A stretch of 64,000 bases of DNA from Bacillus gaemokensis (GTDB lineage: Bacteria; Bacillota; Bacilli; Bacillales; Bacillaceae_G), in assembly GCF_001590835.1 (NCBI RefSeq), contig NZ_LTAQ01000034.1, forward strand, positions 103,403 to 167,402. The letters are read 5' to 3'. Below are positions 54,881 through 63,895 of the stretch, in pieces; position 1 is the stretch's first letter; the number at the start of each line of letters is the position of its first letter. The notes under the pieces were generated by a model that saw only the letters and a list, made by a program, of their open reading frames with translations, did not search any database and was not told where the DNA came from. The position numbers and the translations under genes were made by a program.

Positions 54881-55618
54881 TTAAATATTACGAATTACTG
54901 AAGTCTCTTTCGCATCACGAACATCTCGTGGATATACGCCAAGGCCACCATCTTTGTCTAAATCTAAACCACCATTAAGTTGATAAGCTGACCAGATAAG
55001 TTTTGAACAATTTTTATCGCCATAATGACTAGTAGATCTATTAGTGGCAAAATTATAAGAATATGAATCTTTACCTACACGATCTTTCGCCCACCATACA
55101 GCATCATTTTTATTTTGCCAAGAGGTGTTTACAGATTTTACAACAGCGTCACCTTTATCCACTTTACGAGCTGTTGTACTAAGTGTACGTACTCCATCAC
55201 CTGGAACGGATTCTACTATTGTATTTGAATTATAGTACATACCAACATGTCCATGATTTAAATATGCAGTATATGAACTAGTATAAAAGAAATCACCCAT
55301 ATTGCTATTACCTACAGAAACTGTACCACCACCAGCTCCTAATGTATTTACTTTTTTACTTGCCTCTTTTTTACCTTGAGCTTCATCTGCTTTGAGTTCT
55401 TTATAAATCTGTTGAGCAATTGCATCTTTCGTATCTCCTGTATTTTTTGCCAATTCATTAATACTTGAAATTAATTCCGATGTACTCAAATCAGGTTGCA
55501 TTTTCTTAATTTCATTCAAATAAGGTAAATCATCACTTCCTGCAAAAGTAGCAGTAGGTACAACCACAGCTGAAGTCATTAAACCCATTGTTAATACGAA
55601 TGCATGTAATTTTTTCAA
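54881..55618 (-). CDS. secreted YiiX/C92-like papain-fold hydrolase
   Basis: TTG 55618 follows GTGGGGG, giving 245 residues. Signal peptide MKKLHAFVLTMGLMTSAVVV..ATFA is cleaved about residue 27. A helical, charged linker (30-95) precedes a permuted NlpC/P60-type domain: DFFYTSSYTAYLNHGHVGMY with the catalytic His, and KNCSKLIWSAYQ with the catalytic Cys. The GHVGMY plus later Cys order is that of YiiX/YebB (C92) enzymes. Substrate (peptidoglycan or lipid amide) unknown. It sits between accessory genes and the LanFEG-like transporter. Confidence 0.75.
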   Translation of the reverse strand: MKKLHAFVLTMGLMTSAVVVPTATFAGSDDLPYLNEIKKMQPDLSTSELISSINELAKNTGDTKDAIAQQIYKELKADEAQGKKEASKKVNTLGAGGGTVSVGNSNMGDFFYTSSYTAYLNHGHVGMYYNSNTIVESVPGDGVRTLSTTARKVDKGDAVVKSVNTSWQNKNDAVWWAKDRVGKDSYSYNFATNRSTSHYGDKNCSKLIWSAYQLNGGLDLDKDGGLGVYPRDVRDAKETSVIRNI

Positions 55619-55950
55619 ATTATATCCCCCACTTTTTGAAATCATCTACAAAAAAATTGAATTCCCCTCCTTTTCCATATAATTGGTACGTCGTCCTTAT
55701 CGTAACTTACAAATATTGTATATGTAAATATATTTTTGTTATTTTTTTATTATTCAGAAATAAATATGAATTTTTCTAGGAAAATAGACGTATGGGTGAT
55801 ACTAGAAACTTAAAGTTTTTAAGTGCGAATTTTTAAATAGTTTATACTAGCCCTTTATAGAAAAAGCGAAAAAATTTCTTCTGAAACAGTCATTCTATAA
55901 CCTTAGCTTGATAGCGACGGGGTGAAGTCCTTAATGATTAAAGTTTCGGT

Positions 55951-56733
55951 TTATACTATATCTCCTATTCTTTTATTCCAAATCCAAAGAGACATACTAA
56001 AAAATACTAATATCATTAGTAAGAATAGTAATCCTTGATTTAGATCATATACTCCTCCTAAAATTGAAAAAGCAATAACATCTGTATTAAAAATTATCTT
56101 TTGTATGGGTTTAAATACATATATACAACTTACTAATAATGCAACAGTTCCAAGTGAAACCAAAAGCGGCTTTTTCACAATCACACTAAAAAGTGAGATT
56201 ACTGAAAGCCATGCGATATGAACAAATAGAACAATGAAATAAAACTCTATATTATATATAAATGAATCTAACATTCCTATCGGTTCATCTATATGAAAAT
56301 AACTTGTACTCTCCACTCTCGGCATAAAGACATACCCAATTAAAGTATACATGGTAAATGTACAAAAAAGGATCTGTCCATGAATAATTATAAGAGCAAA
56401 CCACTTACTCATAATAAGTTTCCATTTCTTAAAAGGCCTTATTACGACGAATTTGTATGCACCTGAATCAATTTCAGAACTTAGAGAATCAGAATAATAT
56501 AAAGGCAACAGAATAAAGACAAAAAGAAAATTGTACTCAGTTATCTGTGTTACTGAGTAGTTCAAACTATTCAAGGGCATTTTTATTCCATGTACAACAT
56601 ATGTATCAAACCCCCATCTTATTTGCACTAAATAATAAAATAAGATAGGAAATATGATCGCAATCCCAAATATTATTTTCGTACTTCTTCTAGCGAAAAT
56701 CCTTTCCATTTCACATAAAATCAACCTTTTCAT
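55951..56733 (-). CDS. ABC-2 permease, LanG/LanE-like
   Basis: This 260-residue protein has six hydrophobic helices and an N-terminal LILCEMERIFARRSTKIIFG, typical of small ABC-2 permeases in antibiotic-immunity and bacitracin-like exporters. The central SLSSEIDSGAYKFVVIRPFKKWKL loop is the conserved coupling segment. It is last of a three-gene ABC operon, 15 bp after the first permease. Confidence 0.82.
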   Translation of the reverse strand: MKRLILCEMERIFARRSTKIIFGIAIIFPILFYYLVQIRWGFDTYVVHGIKMPLNSLNYSVTQITEYNFLFVFILLPLYYSDSLSSEIDSGAYKFVVIRPFKKWKLIMSKWFALIIIHGQILFCTFTMYTLIGYVFMPRVESTSYFHIDEPIGMLDSFIYNIEFYFIVLFVHIAWLSVISLFSVIVKKPLLVSLGTVALLVSCIYVFKPIQKIIFNTDVIAFSILGGVYDLNQGLLFLLMILVFFSMSLWIWNKRIGDIV

Positions 56734-56748
56734 TTGATAAACCCCTTT

Positions 56749-57564
56749 TTAATCAAGATAATCCTTACTTGTAAATGTTCTATATGATAACAATTTAAAA
56801 AACATAAAAAGAATAGCAGAGCTGTAAATAAACATATTGGTAATTCCCGCAGCAAATGAAGCACTTCCTTTAAACTGTACATAAGGTATCGATAAGGCTT
56901 GAAAAACCAATATACTAGAACCCTTTCCAAAATAAACCCCTAACACAATTACATATAGCATGCTAGCAACTAAAAAACCTAGACTTAACGCAATTACACT
57001 TGTAATAGATTTACACTTCAATGAGATAAACTCAACAATACTCGAGAAAGCTAATAAGCTCATGTAAGCTAATAAATAAAATTTAACAGAGTACAAACTA
57101 ATTTCATTCATACCATACAGTCCATCCTTAAAAAACAAGGCGGCTTCTTGTACTTTTGGCAATACAACTAATCCAGCCAAGATAAAGACATTAAGCTGTA
57201 ATAACAACACCAAAAATATATTTACTGCAACAACTACAGACTTTGCTACGTACAATCCGCCAATAGAAATCCCTCTTACAAAAACACTTCTTAAATTCCC
57301 TTTTCGATACTCTTCATGAAAGCTTAACGCACAAAAAATGATAACAATAGCATTAAATGCAGAGAGCAGCATTTCTTGTAAACTCGTGATATGGAAGTTT
57401 AAATTAGAACTGAATGCTGGACTCATTACTTTTGTTAACTGATTTGATTCCAAAGTAAATTTTAGTGATAACAAAACGATTAATGGTATTGCTATAAAAC
57501 AGACTATATTCATTTTCTTCGACCAAAATTTTTCAAATTCATATAGTAAAAGAGATTTAAACAT
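56749..57564 (-). CDS. ABC-2 permease, LanE/LanG-like
   Basis: This 271-residue, six-helix ABC-2 permease starts LLLYEFEKFWSKKMNIVCF. The coupling loop is FHEEYRKGNLRSVFVRGISI. It differs in sequence from the next permease, so the transporter is a heterodimer served by one ATPase, as in LanFEG/NukFEG lantibiotic immunity systems. It lies 57 bp after the ATPase gene. Confidence 0.82.
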   Translation of the reverse strand: MFKSLLLYEFEKFWSKKMNIVCFIAIPLIVLLSLKFTLESNQLTKVMSPAFSSNLNFHITSLQEMLLSAFNAIVIIFCALSFHEEYRKGNLRSVFVRGISIGGLYVAKSVVVAVNIFLVLLLQLNVFILAGLVVLPKVQEAALFFKDGLYGMNEISLYSVKFYLLAYMSLLAFSSIVEFISLKCKSITSVIALSLGFLVASMLYVIVLGVYFGKGSSILVFQALSIPYVQFKGSASFAAGITNMFIYSSAILFMFFKLLSYRTFTSKDYLD

Positions 57565-57621
57565 GAAATCCTCCTATTCATTTAGAAAATTAAGCTTATG
57601 TAATAATAAATGCAATTTGCT

Positions 57622-58356
57622 TTATGCCATCAAGTCCATAAATACAGTTTCTAAGCTCTTCCCATTTCCCACAGAATTCAGAAGTGCCCCATGATCTCCT
57701 GTCCACTTGATACTTCCTTCTTTAATAAATACATATTTGGTACATATTTTTTGTAACTCATCTAGCAAATGACTAGAGATAAAGAATGTAATTCCTCTAT
57801 TTTCCTTTAGACTAGTGATTAATTCTCTTAACTCTTTCATCCCAATTGGATCAAGTCCATTGGCAGGTTCATCCAAAATCACTATAGACGGATTATTCAA
57901 TAACGCTTGTGCGATTCCAAGTCTTTGTTTCATCCCTAATGAGTATGCTTTTACTTTATCGTCCCCTCGTTCAGTCAAACCTACAATGGATAATACTTCC
58001 TCTACCTTTTCCAATTGCTCTTTTCGATTCCTATCATGATTTAACCGCGCAAGGTTTCTAAGATTCTTTCTTCCCGACATATATTCAAAAAATACAGGGG
58101 TTTCTATCATTGCACCTATTCCCGATAACGCTTCTTCTCGATCGTTACTTACATCTACACCATCAACAATTACTCTACCTTCATCAGGCTTTATAAGTCC
58201 CGTTATCATTTTCATTATAGTTGTCTTTCCCGCACCATTCGGACCAATAAAACCACAAATATCCCCGCCACAAACTTCAAAGGTAACATCTTTAATGACT
58301 TTCCTTTTGCTAAGTGTCTTACTAATATTTTGAACTTCAATTTTTTTCTCGTACAT
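57622..58356 (-). CDS. ABC transporter ATPase, LanF/BcrA-like
   Basis: This 244-residue nucleotide-binding subunit has Walker A GPNGAGKTTIMK (about 38-49), the signature SLGMKQRLGIAQ, Walker B VILDEPANGLDP and the switch His in ISSHLLDEL. It is close to BcrA/LanF ATPases that export lantibiotics or bacitracin from the membrane. It is the first gene of the minus-strand ABC operon, divergent from a two-component system that probably controls it; 238 bp of shared promoter region lie between. Confidence 0.9.
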   Translation of the reverse strand: MYEKKIEVQNISKTLSKRKVIKDVTFEVCGGDICGFIGPNGAGKTTIMKMITGLIKPDEGRVIVDGVDVSNDREEALSGIGAMIETPVFFEYMSGRKNLRNLARLNHDRNRKEQLEKVEEVLSIVGLTERGDDKVKAYSLGMKQRLGIAQALLNNPSIVILDEPANGLDPIGMKELRELITSLKENRGITFFISSHLLDELQKICTKYVFIKEGSIKWTGDHGALLNSVGNGKSLETVFMDLMA

Positions 58357-58594
58357 ATTTTCATTCCTTTCCTAAGCAAACTTCATATTGTAACAAAACG
58401 TATGAACTCGTCTGTATCTATAAAAACATATAAGTCTCAACTTTTTATCAACTTTCAAAATTATTATGATTTAGCGTTGTAAATTAGAAAATCAACGTTA
58501 TAATACAATGTGTATGAGGATATAAAACTATATAGATTTTTAATATACAAAGAAAATAAATATATACATAACGGTTGGATACGAGGTGAAAATA

Positions 58595-59278
58595 ATGGAT
58601 GGAAAAGTACTCATTGTGGATGATAATAAAGATATTATTTCGTTTTTAAAACCTGCTTTAGAAACAGAAGGATACACTGTAGATTTTGCTACAAACGGAA
58701 GTGATGCATTAGAAAAGATCCATGCTGATTTAACACTTATTTTATTAGACGTCATGCTCCCTGATATGAACGGTTTTGATATTTGCAGACAGATTAGGCA
58801 ACATGTAAGTTGCCCCATTCTCTTCTTAACAGCAAGGGGCTTAGAGCAAGAACGAGTGAACGGTTTTTTAGTCGGTGGAGATGATTATATTGTAAAACCA
58901 TTTTCATTACAGGAACTTATCCTAAGAGTAAATGTACATGTAAAGAAGGATCCACGATGGATTCAAAAAAAAGAGCACCCTACTTTACAATTTAGTAATC
59001 TTATCGTGGATATGCTAGCAAAAAGCATTCGTATTAATGGAGAAATAGTAGACTTTACAAAAAAGGAATATAAAATTATTGAACTTTTATCCACACACCC
59101 TAGCCAAGTATTCTCTAAAGAACAAATCTTTGAAGAGGTATGGGGCTATATGAGTGAGAGCGATATCAATACAATTACAGAACATATTAGAAGAATACGA
59201 GCAAAACTCCAACTGCATGGATGCAATCACAACTATATTAAAACAGTTTGGGGGATAGGTTATAAATGGGAGTATTAA
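58595..59278 (+). CDS. OmpR-family response regulator
   Basis: ATG 58595 (MDGKVLIVDDNKD) is 6 bases after GAGGTG, giving 227 residues. Receiver domain 1-115 has acidic D9/D10, phospho-acceptor D52 (LLDVMLPDMNG) and K101 (IVKPFS). The winged helix is at 125-227 with TKKEYKIIELLSTHPSQVFS and INTITEHIRRIRAKL, ending in KTVWGIGYKWEY. It overlaps the histidine-kinase gene by 13 bp. The likely target is the divergent LanFEG-like operon. Confidence 0.93.
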   Translation: MDGKVLIVDDNKDIISFLKPALETEGYTVDFATNGSDALEKIHADLTLILLDVMLPDMNGFDICRQIRQHVSCPILFLTARGLEQERVNGFLVGGDDYIVKPFSLQELILRVNVHVKKDPRWIQKKEHPTLQFSNLIVDMLAKSIRINGEIVDFTKKEYKIIELLSTHPSQVFSKEQIFEEVWGYMSESDINTITEHIRRIRAKLQLHGCNHNYIKTVWGIGYKWEY

Positions 59279-60729
59279 AATATGTAACTACCAATTACAA
59301 AATAAAAACACAGTTTTTAATATTTTTCACTTTAAGTGTGTTTATTGCAGCTATGCTCTCAATCACCCTTTTTGGTTACTTTTCGTTTTCATTTTATAAC
59401 AAGAAAATATCGTTCAACATTCAGCAATATGTAAATAACAATATTGAGCATATATTAAACCCACAATTTAAAAATGAACTAGGCAAACAAATTCCTCAAG
59501 AGGGTTTTGAATACTGGGTTTTATCAAAAGATAAAAAAGTCTTATATGCTTCAAGTACAAATCCTTTACCAAAAAACATACAAATGATCTCCCAAGCTTA
59601 TTCAAAAAAAGAGAGTGATAAAGAAACTTATGGCATTACCTTTCAACCCTTTTTAAATGGAAATCAAGTAAGCGGTGGAATCGTCTTGAAATACCAAAGC
59701 AGCGCTCTTGCAGAATCCACTCTTGTAAATACACTAATAAAAAAAACAAGCTATAACATGTTTTTCACATTTTGTATTACCTTACCTCTTTTCATTTTAT
59801 GTCCTCTCATCATCGTCTTTATCTTTGCCTTGATATTTGCAAAAGGTCTGAATCGTCCTTTAAAAGAATTGATTGAAGCAAATAATAAGATTAAAAGCGG
59901 AAACTTAGATTTCCAAATTAACACATCTTATAACAATGAATTAGGACAAGTGTTACAATCTTTTGAAAATATGAGAGTAGCCCTTCAAGATTCACTAAAA
60001 GTACAGTGGACGATGGAAAAACAAAGAAAGGAAATGATTCTCTCCCTAACACACGATATAAAAACACCTATTACGGTTATATGTGGCCATTTAGAATTGC
60101 TTTCTGGTCCTTATACAAACATTTCAGAAGAACAAAAAGAAGCATGTATGAAAACTTTAGTTAATAACGCTGACCGAGTAAGGATTATGATTAATGAATT
60201 AAATGAAGTTTGGGATTTAGAAAGACCAAATTTCGTACTACATATGCAAAGTATAAATATAGATGAATACCTTTCCGATATGCAAAATAATTTCACTTAT
60301 ATTTGCGCCCAACAAAATGTTAACTTCAATATACATTCTTTATTCCAGAATAATGAATGCTTCACCTTTGATCCGTTTAGAATAAATGAAGTATTTGAAA
60401 ATATTCTATCAAACTCTCTCAAATATATAGATGACAATGGAGCAATTTCCATTGAAACATTTTGTAAACATGACAATTTAATCTTTAAGGTGTCAGATAA
60501 CGGAAAAGGTTTTACTGAAGATGCAGACATTATTTTCAACAAACATTATAAAGGATATGAAGATCATGTCTACAAACATAGTTCAGGCTTAGGCCTTTAT
60601 ATTAGCAAGCTTATTGTTGAAAAACATGATGGAAAAATTTCAGCATACAATAACGCGAATGGTGGTGCTACCATCGAAATTTCTTTACCTCTACAACGTC
60701 ATCACGACTGTCTTCCAACTCCATCCTGA
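59266..60729 (+). CDS. sensor histidine kinase
   Basis: This 487-residue protein has two membrane helices (about 17-42 and 165-192) enclosing a 120-residue extracellular sensor region, and a HAMP domain (193-245). The H-box LTHDIKTPITV has phospho-accepting H263. The ATPase domain has N-box FENILSNSLKY, G1 DNGKGF and G2 SGLGLYI. The extracellular domain is far larger than in BceS-type sensors, so it probably senses its ligand directly. Start ATG 59266 is inside the regulator gene, behind GGGGGATAGG. Confidence 0.92.
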   Translation: MGVLKYVTTNYKIKTQFLIFFTLSVFIAAMLSITLFGYFSFSFYNKKISFNIQQYVNNNIEHILNPQFKNELGKQIPQEGFEYWVLSKDKKVLYASSTNPLPKNIQMISQAYSKKESDKETYGITFQPFLNGNQVSGGIVLKYQSSALAESTLVNTLIKKTSYNMFFTFCITLPLFILCPLIIVFIFALIFAKGLNRPLKELIEANNKIKSGNLDFQINTSYNNELGQVLQSFENMRVALQDSLKVQWTMEKQRKEMILSLTHDIKTPITVICGHLELLSGPYTNISEEQKEACMKTLVNNADRVRIMINELNEVWDLERPNFVLHMQSINIDEYLSDMQNNFTYICAQQNVNFNIHSLFQNNECFTFDPFRINEVFENILSNSLKYIDDNGAISIETFCKHDNLIFKVSDNGKGFTEDADIIFNKHYKGYEDHVYKHSSGLGLYISKLIVEKHDGKISAYNNANGGATIEISLPLQRHHDCLPTPS

Positions 60730-60964
60730 AATTCACTATAGGGTGGAGTCTTTCCCCTGCTTACAATCATCTTGAAGTCCCTTCTCACATCTGTCTCTGA
60801 ACCTATGGACTTAAGGTTTTATCACTCAAAAAGACTAAGATACAGCATTTATTTAGCATCACAGCTTATACCAATATGTAAAGAAAAAGATATTGTAACT
60901 TTCCTCAAAAGACGCTACAATAAGAATAAGAATTTTCTGAATTTTCAAAGAGTAGGTGAATCAT

Positions 60965-61861
60965 ATGTCTTCTTCCTTATTTCGCTCTTGCATATATCGT
61001 TTTTTATTAGGCATGCTTTTCATTCTTATCATAAGCCCTATTCCCGCCATATTATTATCACATGAATCATCGTATTTAAAAGGTCTACTTGGGATTTTTC
61101 ATAATCTCGTCCATCTCTCAAGCGTTTCTATCCCAATGATTGATTGGATGCATGAATCCATTCTTTTCTCGTCGCAACCTATCATAAATTCAAAAGTAGT
61201 ATCAGTATCACATACCCAAGGACATTCTATGCTTTTTTTCCCTTATATATGGGAAGTATACTTTTTATCCATAGTTCGTTTTACACTCACACTTGTGGTT
61301 GGCTTTTTTATTAGTCTAGCAATCGGTCGTGCTTTCTTAAGAACACCAACATCTTTTAAAAAACACACTTCATTTTTACGCTGGATCCCATACTCATTCA
61401 GTACCGTTTTGTTACAATGCTCGATTATACTATTTTCTCTGTACATAGCAAAGTACATAAATATCCCGTTCCTTTCTTCCCTGATTATTATATTTAGTAC
61501 ATCAATGATTATCGTTATACAAGCAATAAAAAAATGGATACCATTTTTAAGCAAAACAGAAGAGCATGAAATACGGGATTCTGCCTTTCTTATGAATACA
61601 TTGTTTATGGCTCTTGTTTCCAACCATAAATCTATTTTAAGTTCCATTATTCTTTCTTTTTTTTATATGGAATGTATTTTCCATGCGCAAGGATTGCTAC
61701 AATTTATTATTCAATTTGGAGGAAGCTCACCCATTGTTGTCACAATAGGTTTATTACTTCTTTATATCCCATACACCATTCTTTCTTTTCTCCAGTCTCT
61801 TTGGACAACAAACTATTCAAAACGACAATCATACACTCTTACTAGAACGATGTTAAAATGA
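60965..61861 (+). CDS. orphan OppB-like ABC permease
   Basis: ATG 60965 (MSSSLFRSCIYRFLLGM) follows GTAGGTG, giving 298 residues with about six helices and the BPD_transp_1 layout. It resembles the permease at 9.3 kb in organisation. FFYMECIFHAQGLLQFIIQF near the end matches LEFVFNMQGIIQFLFWIG there. The coupling loop is weakly conserved. The following gene has only a 25-codon stub. No ATPase or binding protein is adjacent. Family assignment is moderate. Confidence 0.65.
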   Translation: MSSSLFRSCIYRFLLGMLFILIISPIPAILLSHESSYLKGLLGIFHNLVHLSSVSIPMIDWMHESILFSSQPIINSKVVSVSHTQGHSMLFFPYIWEVYFLSIVRFTLTLVVGFFISLAIGRAFLRTPTSFKKHTSFLRWIPYSFSTVLLQCSIILFSLYIAKYINIPFLSSLIIIFSTSMIIVIQAIKKWIPFLSKTEEHEIRDSAFLMNTLFMALVSNHKSILSSIILSFFYMECIFHAQGLLQFIIQFGGSSPIVVTIGLLLLYIPYTILSFLQSLWTTNYSKRQSYTLTRTMLK

Positions 61862-61935
61862 AAAGTACACACATGACCTTCTCCCTTAAAAATTCAAGGC
61901 AGAGGATTATTCCTTTTATATACAGGGTAAAATAA
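61858..61935 (+). pseudogene. stub of a second permease (25 codons)
   Basis: ATG 61858 overlaps the stop of the permease gene (ATGA). It reads MKSTHMTFSLKNSRQRIIPF and stops after IYRVK. The position and the MKS..K..R..FIY pattern resemble the start of the OppC-type permease at 10.2 kb, suggesting that the rest was deleted. It could also be a chance small frame. Confidence 0.35.
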
Positions 61936-62078
61936 CAACAAAATTATGAACAATTAACAAAACATGCCAATATTTATTCATTTTCTTTGACTATTATTTT
62001 CGTTTCGATTTATTATAAAAGTATAACATACTTGCAGGAGGTGACATCTTTATTCCGATTTCGGAGTAGAGAACACAC

Positions 62079-63386
62079 TTGGACATATTAAATATCTTTC
62101 TCATTTTTGTACTTATTCTCATTTCTGGCTTTTTCGTTGCATCTGAATTCGCGGTTGTAAAAGTACGAAAAAGCCGAATTGACCAGCTTGCAAATGAAGG
62201 AAATAAGCAAGCACTAGCTGCCAGAAGCGTTGTATCTAACTTAGATGTGTATTTATCAGCCTGTCAGCTTGGTATTACTATTACGTCTTTAGGATTAGGT
62301 TGGCTTGGTGAACCAACTGTAGAACATTTACTACGACCACTATTTGAAAAAGTAAATATTACTGGTGCAATGGCTAACACGTTATCGTTCATTATTGCCT
62401 TTAGTATCATTACTTTTTTCCATGTTGTATTAGGTGAGCTTGTCCCAAAATCTTTTGCAATTCAAAAGGCAGAAACAATTACCTTAAAATTTGCCAAGCC
62501 ACTCATTTGGTTTGATAAAATTATGTATCCTTTCATTTGGTTACTTAATAGTACAGCCATATTCTTTACAAAGCTGTTCGGCTTAGAACCTGCAAAGGAA
62601 AATGAACTTGCCCACTCAGAAGAAGAACTACGACTTATCTTGGGCGAAAGCTTTAAAAGCGGTGAAATTAATCAAACCGAATATAAGTATGTAAACAATA
62701 TTTTTGAGTTCGATGATCGTGTTGCTAAAGAAATCATGGTACCACGTACAGAGATGGTTTGTTTATCTACAGAGAATACATTGGCAGAAAATATGGCAAT
62801 TGTCGCATCCGAAAAATATACACGTTATCCAATCATTGAAAAAGATAAAGATGATATTATTGGGATGCTAAATACGAAAGAAATTTTTCATGATCAAACG
62901 AAAGGGATTAACAAACCTTTAGAAGCATACATACATCCAGTCTTAACTGTCTTTGAAACAGTTCCAATTCGAAAGACTTTAATTCATCTTCAAAAAAACC
63001 GTGTTCAAATGGCAATTGTAATGGACGAATACGGAGGAACTGCTGGGCTGCTAACCATGGAGGATATTATTGAAGAGATTATTGGAGAAATTCAGGATGA
63101 ATTCGATGCAGATGAATCACCAATGATTGAAAAACGTACACCGAAGCTCACTGTCCTTGATGGAAAAGTACTCATCTCTGAAGTGAATGACATGTTTGGC
63201 TTACATATTGATGAGAGCGATTTAGATACAATTGGTGGCTGGCTTCTTTCTCAATCAGTTGATTTAAATATTGAACCTGGCTATTCCATTGAATACGCTG
63301 GTTTTCAATTCAAGGCGTTGGAGCTTGATGGTCATCAAATCAAGAAAATTGCTGTACATAAACTAGATAATAAAAAGGAGATATAG
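62079..63386 (+). CDS. CNNM/HlyC-CorC-family transporter (DUF21-CBS-CorC)
   Basis: TTG 62079 lies behind GGAGTAGAG, giving 435 residues. The DUF21/CNNM membrane domain is residues 1-185 (GFFVASEFAVVKVRKSRI, ACQLGITITSLGLGWLGE). A CBS pair at about 205-335 has EIMVPRTEMVCL and AIVMDEYGGTAGLLTMEDI. The CorC_HlyC domain is at 350-435. The family includes Mg2+ efflux/transport proteins such as MpfA/YhdP. A strong AGGAGGTGA at 62037 precedes the chosen ribosome binding site, so an upstream start or leader is possible. A DUF456 gene follows. Confidence 0.9.
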   Translation: MDILNIFLIFVLILISGFFVASEFAVVKVRKSRIDQLANEGNKQALAARSVVSNLDVYLSACQLGITITSLGLGWLGEPTVEHLLRPLFEKVNITGAMANTLSFIIAFSIITFFHVVLGELVPKSFAIQKAETITLKFAKPLIWFDKIMYPFIWLLNSTAIFFTKLFGLEPAKENELAHSEEELRLILGESFKSGEINQTEYKYVNNIFEFDDRVAKEIMVPRTEMVCLSTENTLAENMAIVASEKYTRYPIIEKDKDDIIGMLNTKEIFHDQTKGINKPLEAYIHPVLTVFETVPIRKTLIHLQKNRVQMAIVMDEYGGTAGLLTMEDIIEEIIGEIQDEFDADESPMIEKRTPKLTVLDGKVLISEVNDMFGLHIDESDLDTIGGWLLSQSVDLNIEPGYSIEYAGFQFKALELDGHQIKKIAVHKLDNKKEI

Positions 63387-63387
63387 A

Positions 63388-63870
63388 GTGACTGTCTTAT
63401 TAACTCTTTGTATAATTGCTTGTTTTATCGTTTCATTTATCGCTTTTATCTATCCAATTATCCCTGGCATACTTGCCTTATGGGCTGGGTATTTCATTTA
63501 TCATTTTGGTATAAACGGCGGGGAGCTAACAACCCTCTTTTGGATTCTTCAAGTCATTTTTACAATTATTATTTTCGTTGCTGATTTTATTGCAAATGGA
63601 TATTTCTTAAAAAAATATGGCAGTACAAAATGGGGCGAACGTGTGGGAATGGTTTCTATTATTGTAGGTTCCTTTTTCTTCCCACCATTTGGTCTCATTA
63701 TTATCCCGTTTTTGTCTGTCTTTATGACAGAACTCATGCATACAAAGTCACCGAAAGAAGCTTTTATGGTTGGTATTGCAACAGTTGTTGGATTTTTAAG
63801 CAGCACAGTAGCAAAAGCAATTTTACAAATTATTATGATTATCATTTTTGTTTGTTATATCATTTTTTAA
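63388..63870 (+). CDS. DUF456 membrane protein
   Basis: GTG 63388 follows AAAAAGGAG, 1 bp after the CNNM gene stop, giving 160 residues with four to five helices. FIYPIIPGILALWAGYFIYH and KYGSTKWGERVGMVSIIVGS are typical of DUF456. The function is unknown; tight coupling to the CNNM gene suggests a shared membrane or ion-related role. Confidence 0.88.
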   Translation: MTVLLTLCIIACFIVSFIAFIYPIIPGILALWAGYFIYHFGINGGELTTLFWILQVIFTIIIFVADFIANGYFLKKYGSTKWGERVGMVSIIVGSFFFPPFGLIIIPFLSVFMTELMHTKSPKEAFMVGIATVVGFLSSTVAKAILQIIMIIIFVCYIIF

Positions 63871-63895
63871 CCATCCCTTTTTAGGGATGGTTTTT
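63869..63895. terminator. bidirectional terminator
   Basis: AACCATCCCT/AGGGATGGTT around TTTT, followed by a T-run, lies between the DUF456 gene and the minus-strand partial gene. Confidence 0.85.

Noticed and set aside
55901-55925. CTTGATAGCGACGGGGTGAA, reminiscent of IS4-type ends
   Set aside because: Too short and without partner end, transposase or duplication to call an IS.
62037-62090. Leader peptide or alternative start after AGGAGGTGA upstream of the CNNM gene
   Set aside because: The GTG beside the ribosome binding site is too close to it and out of frame; no start codon at proper distance.
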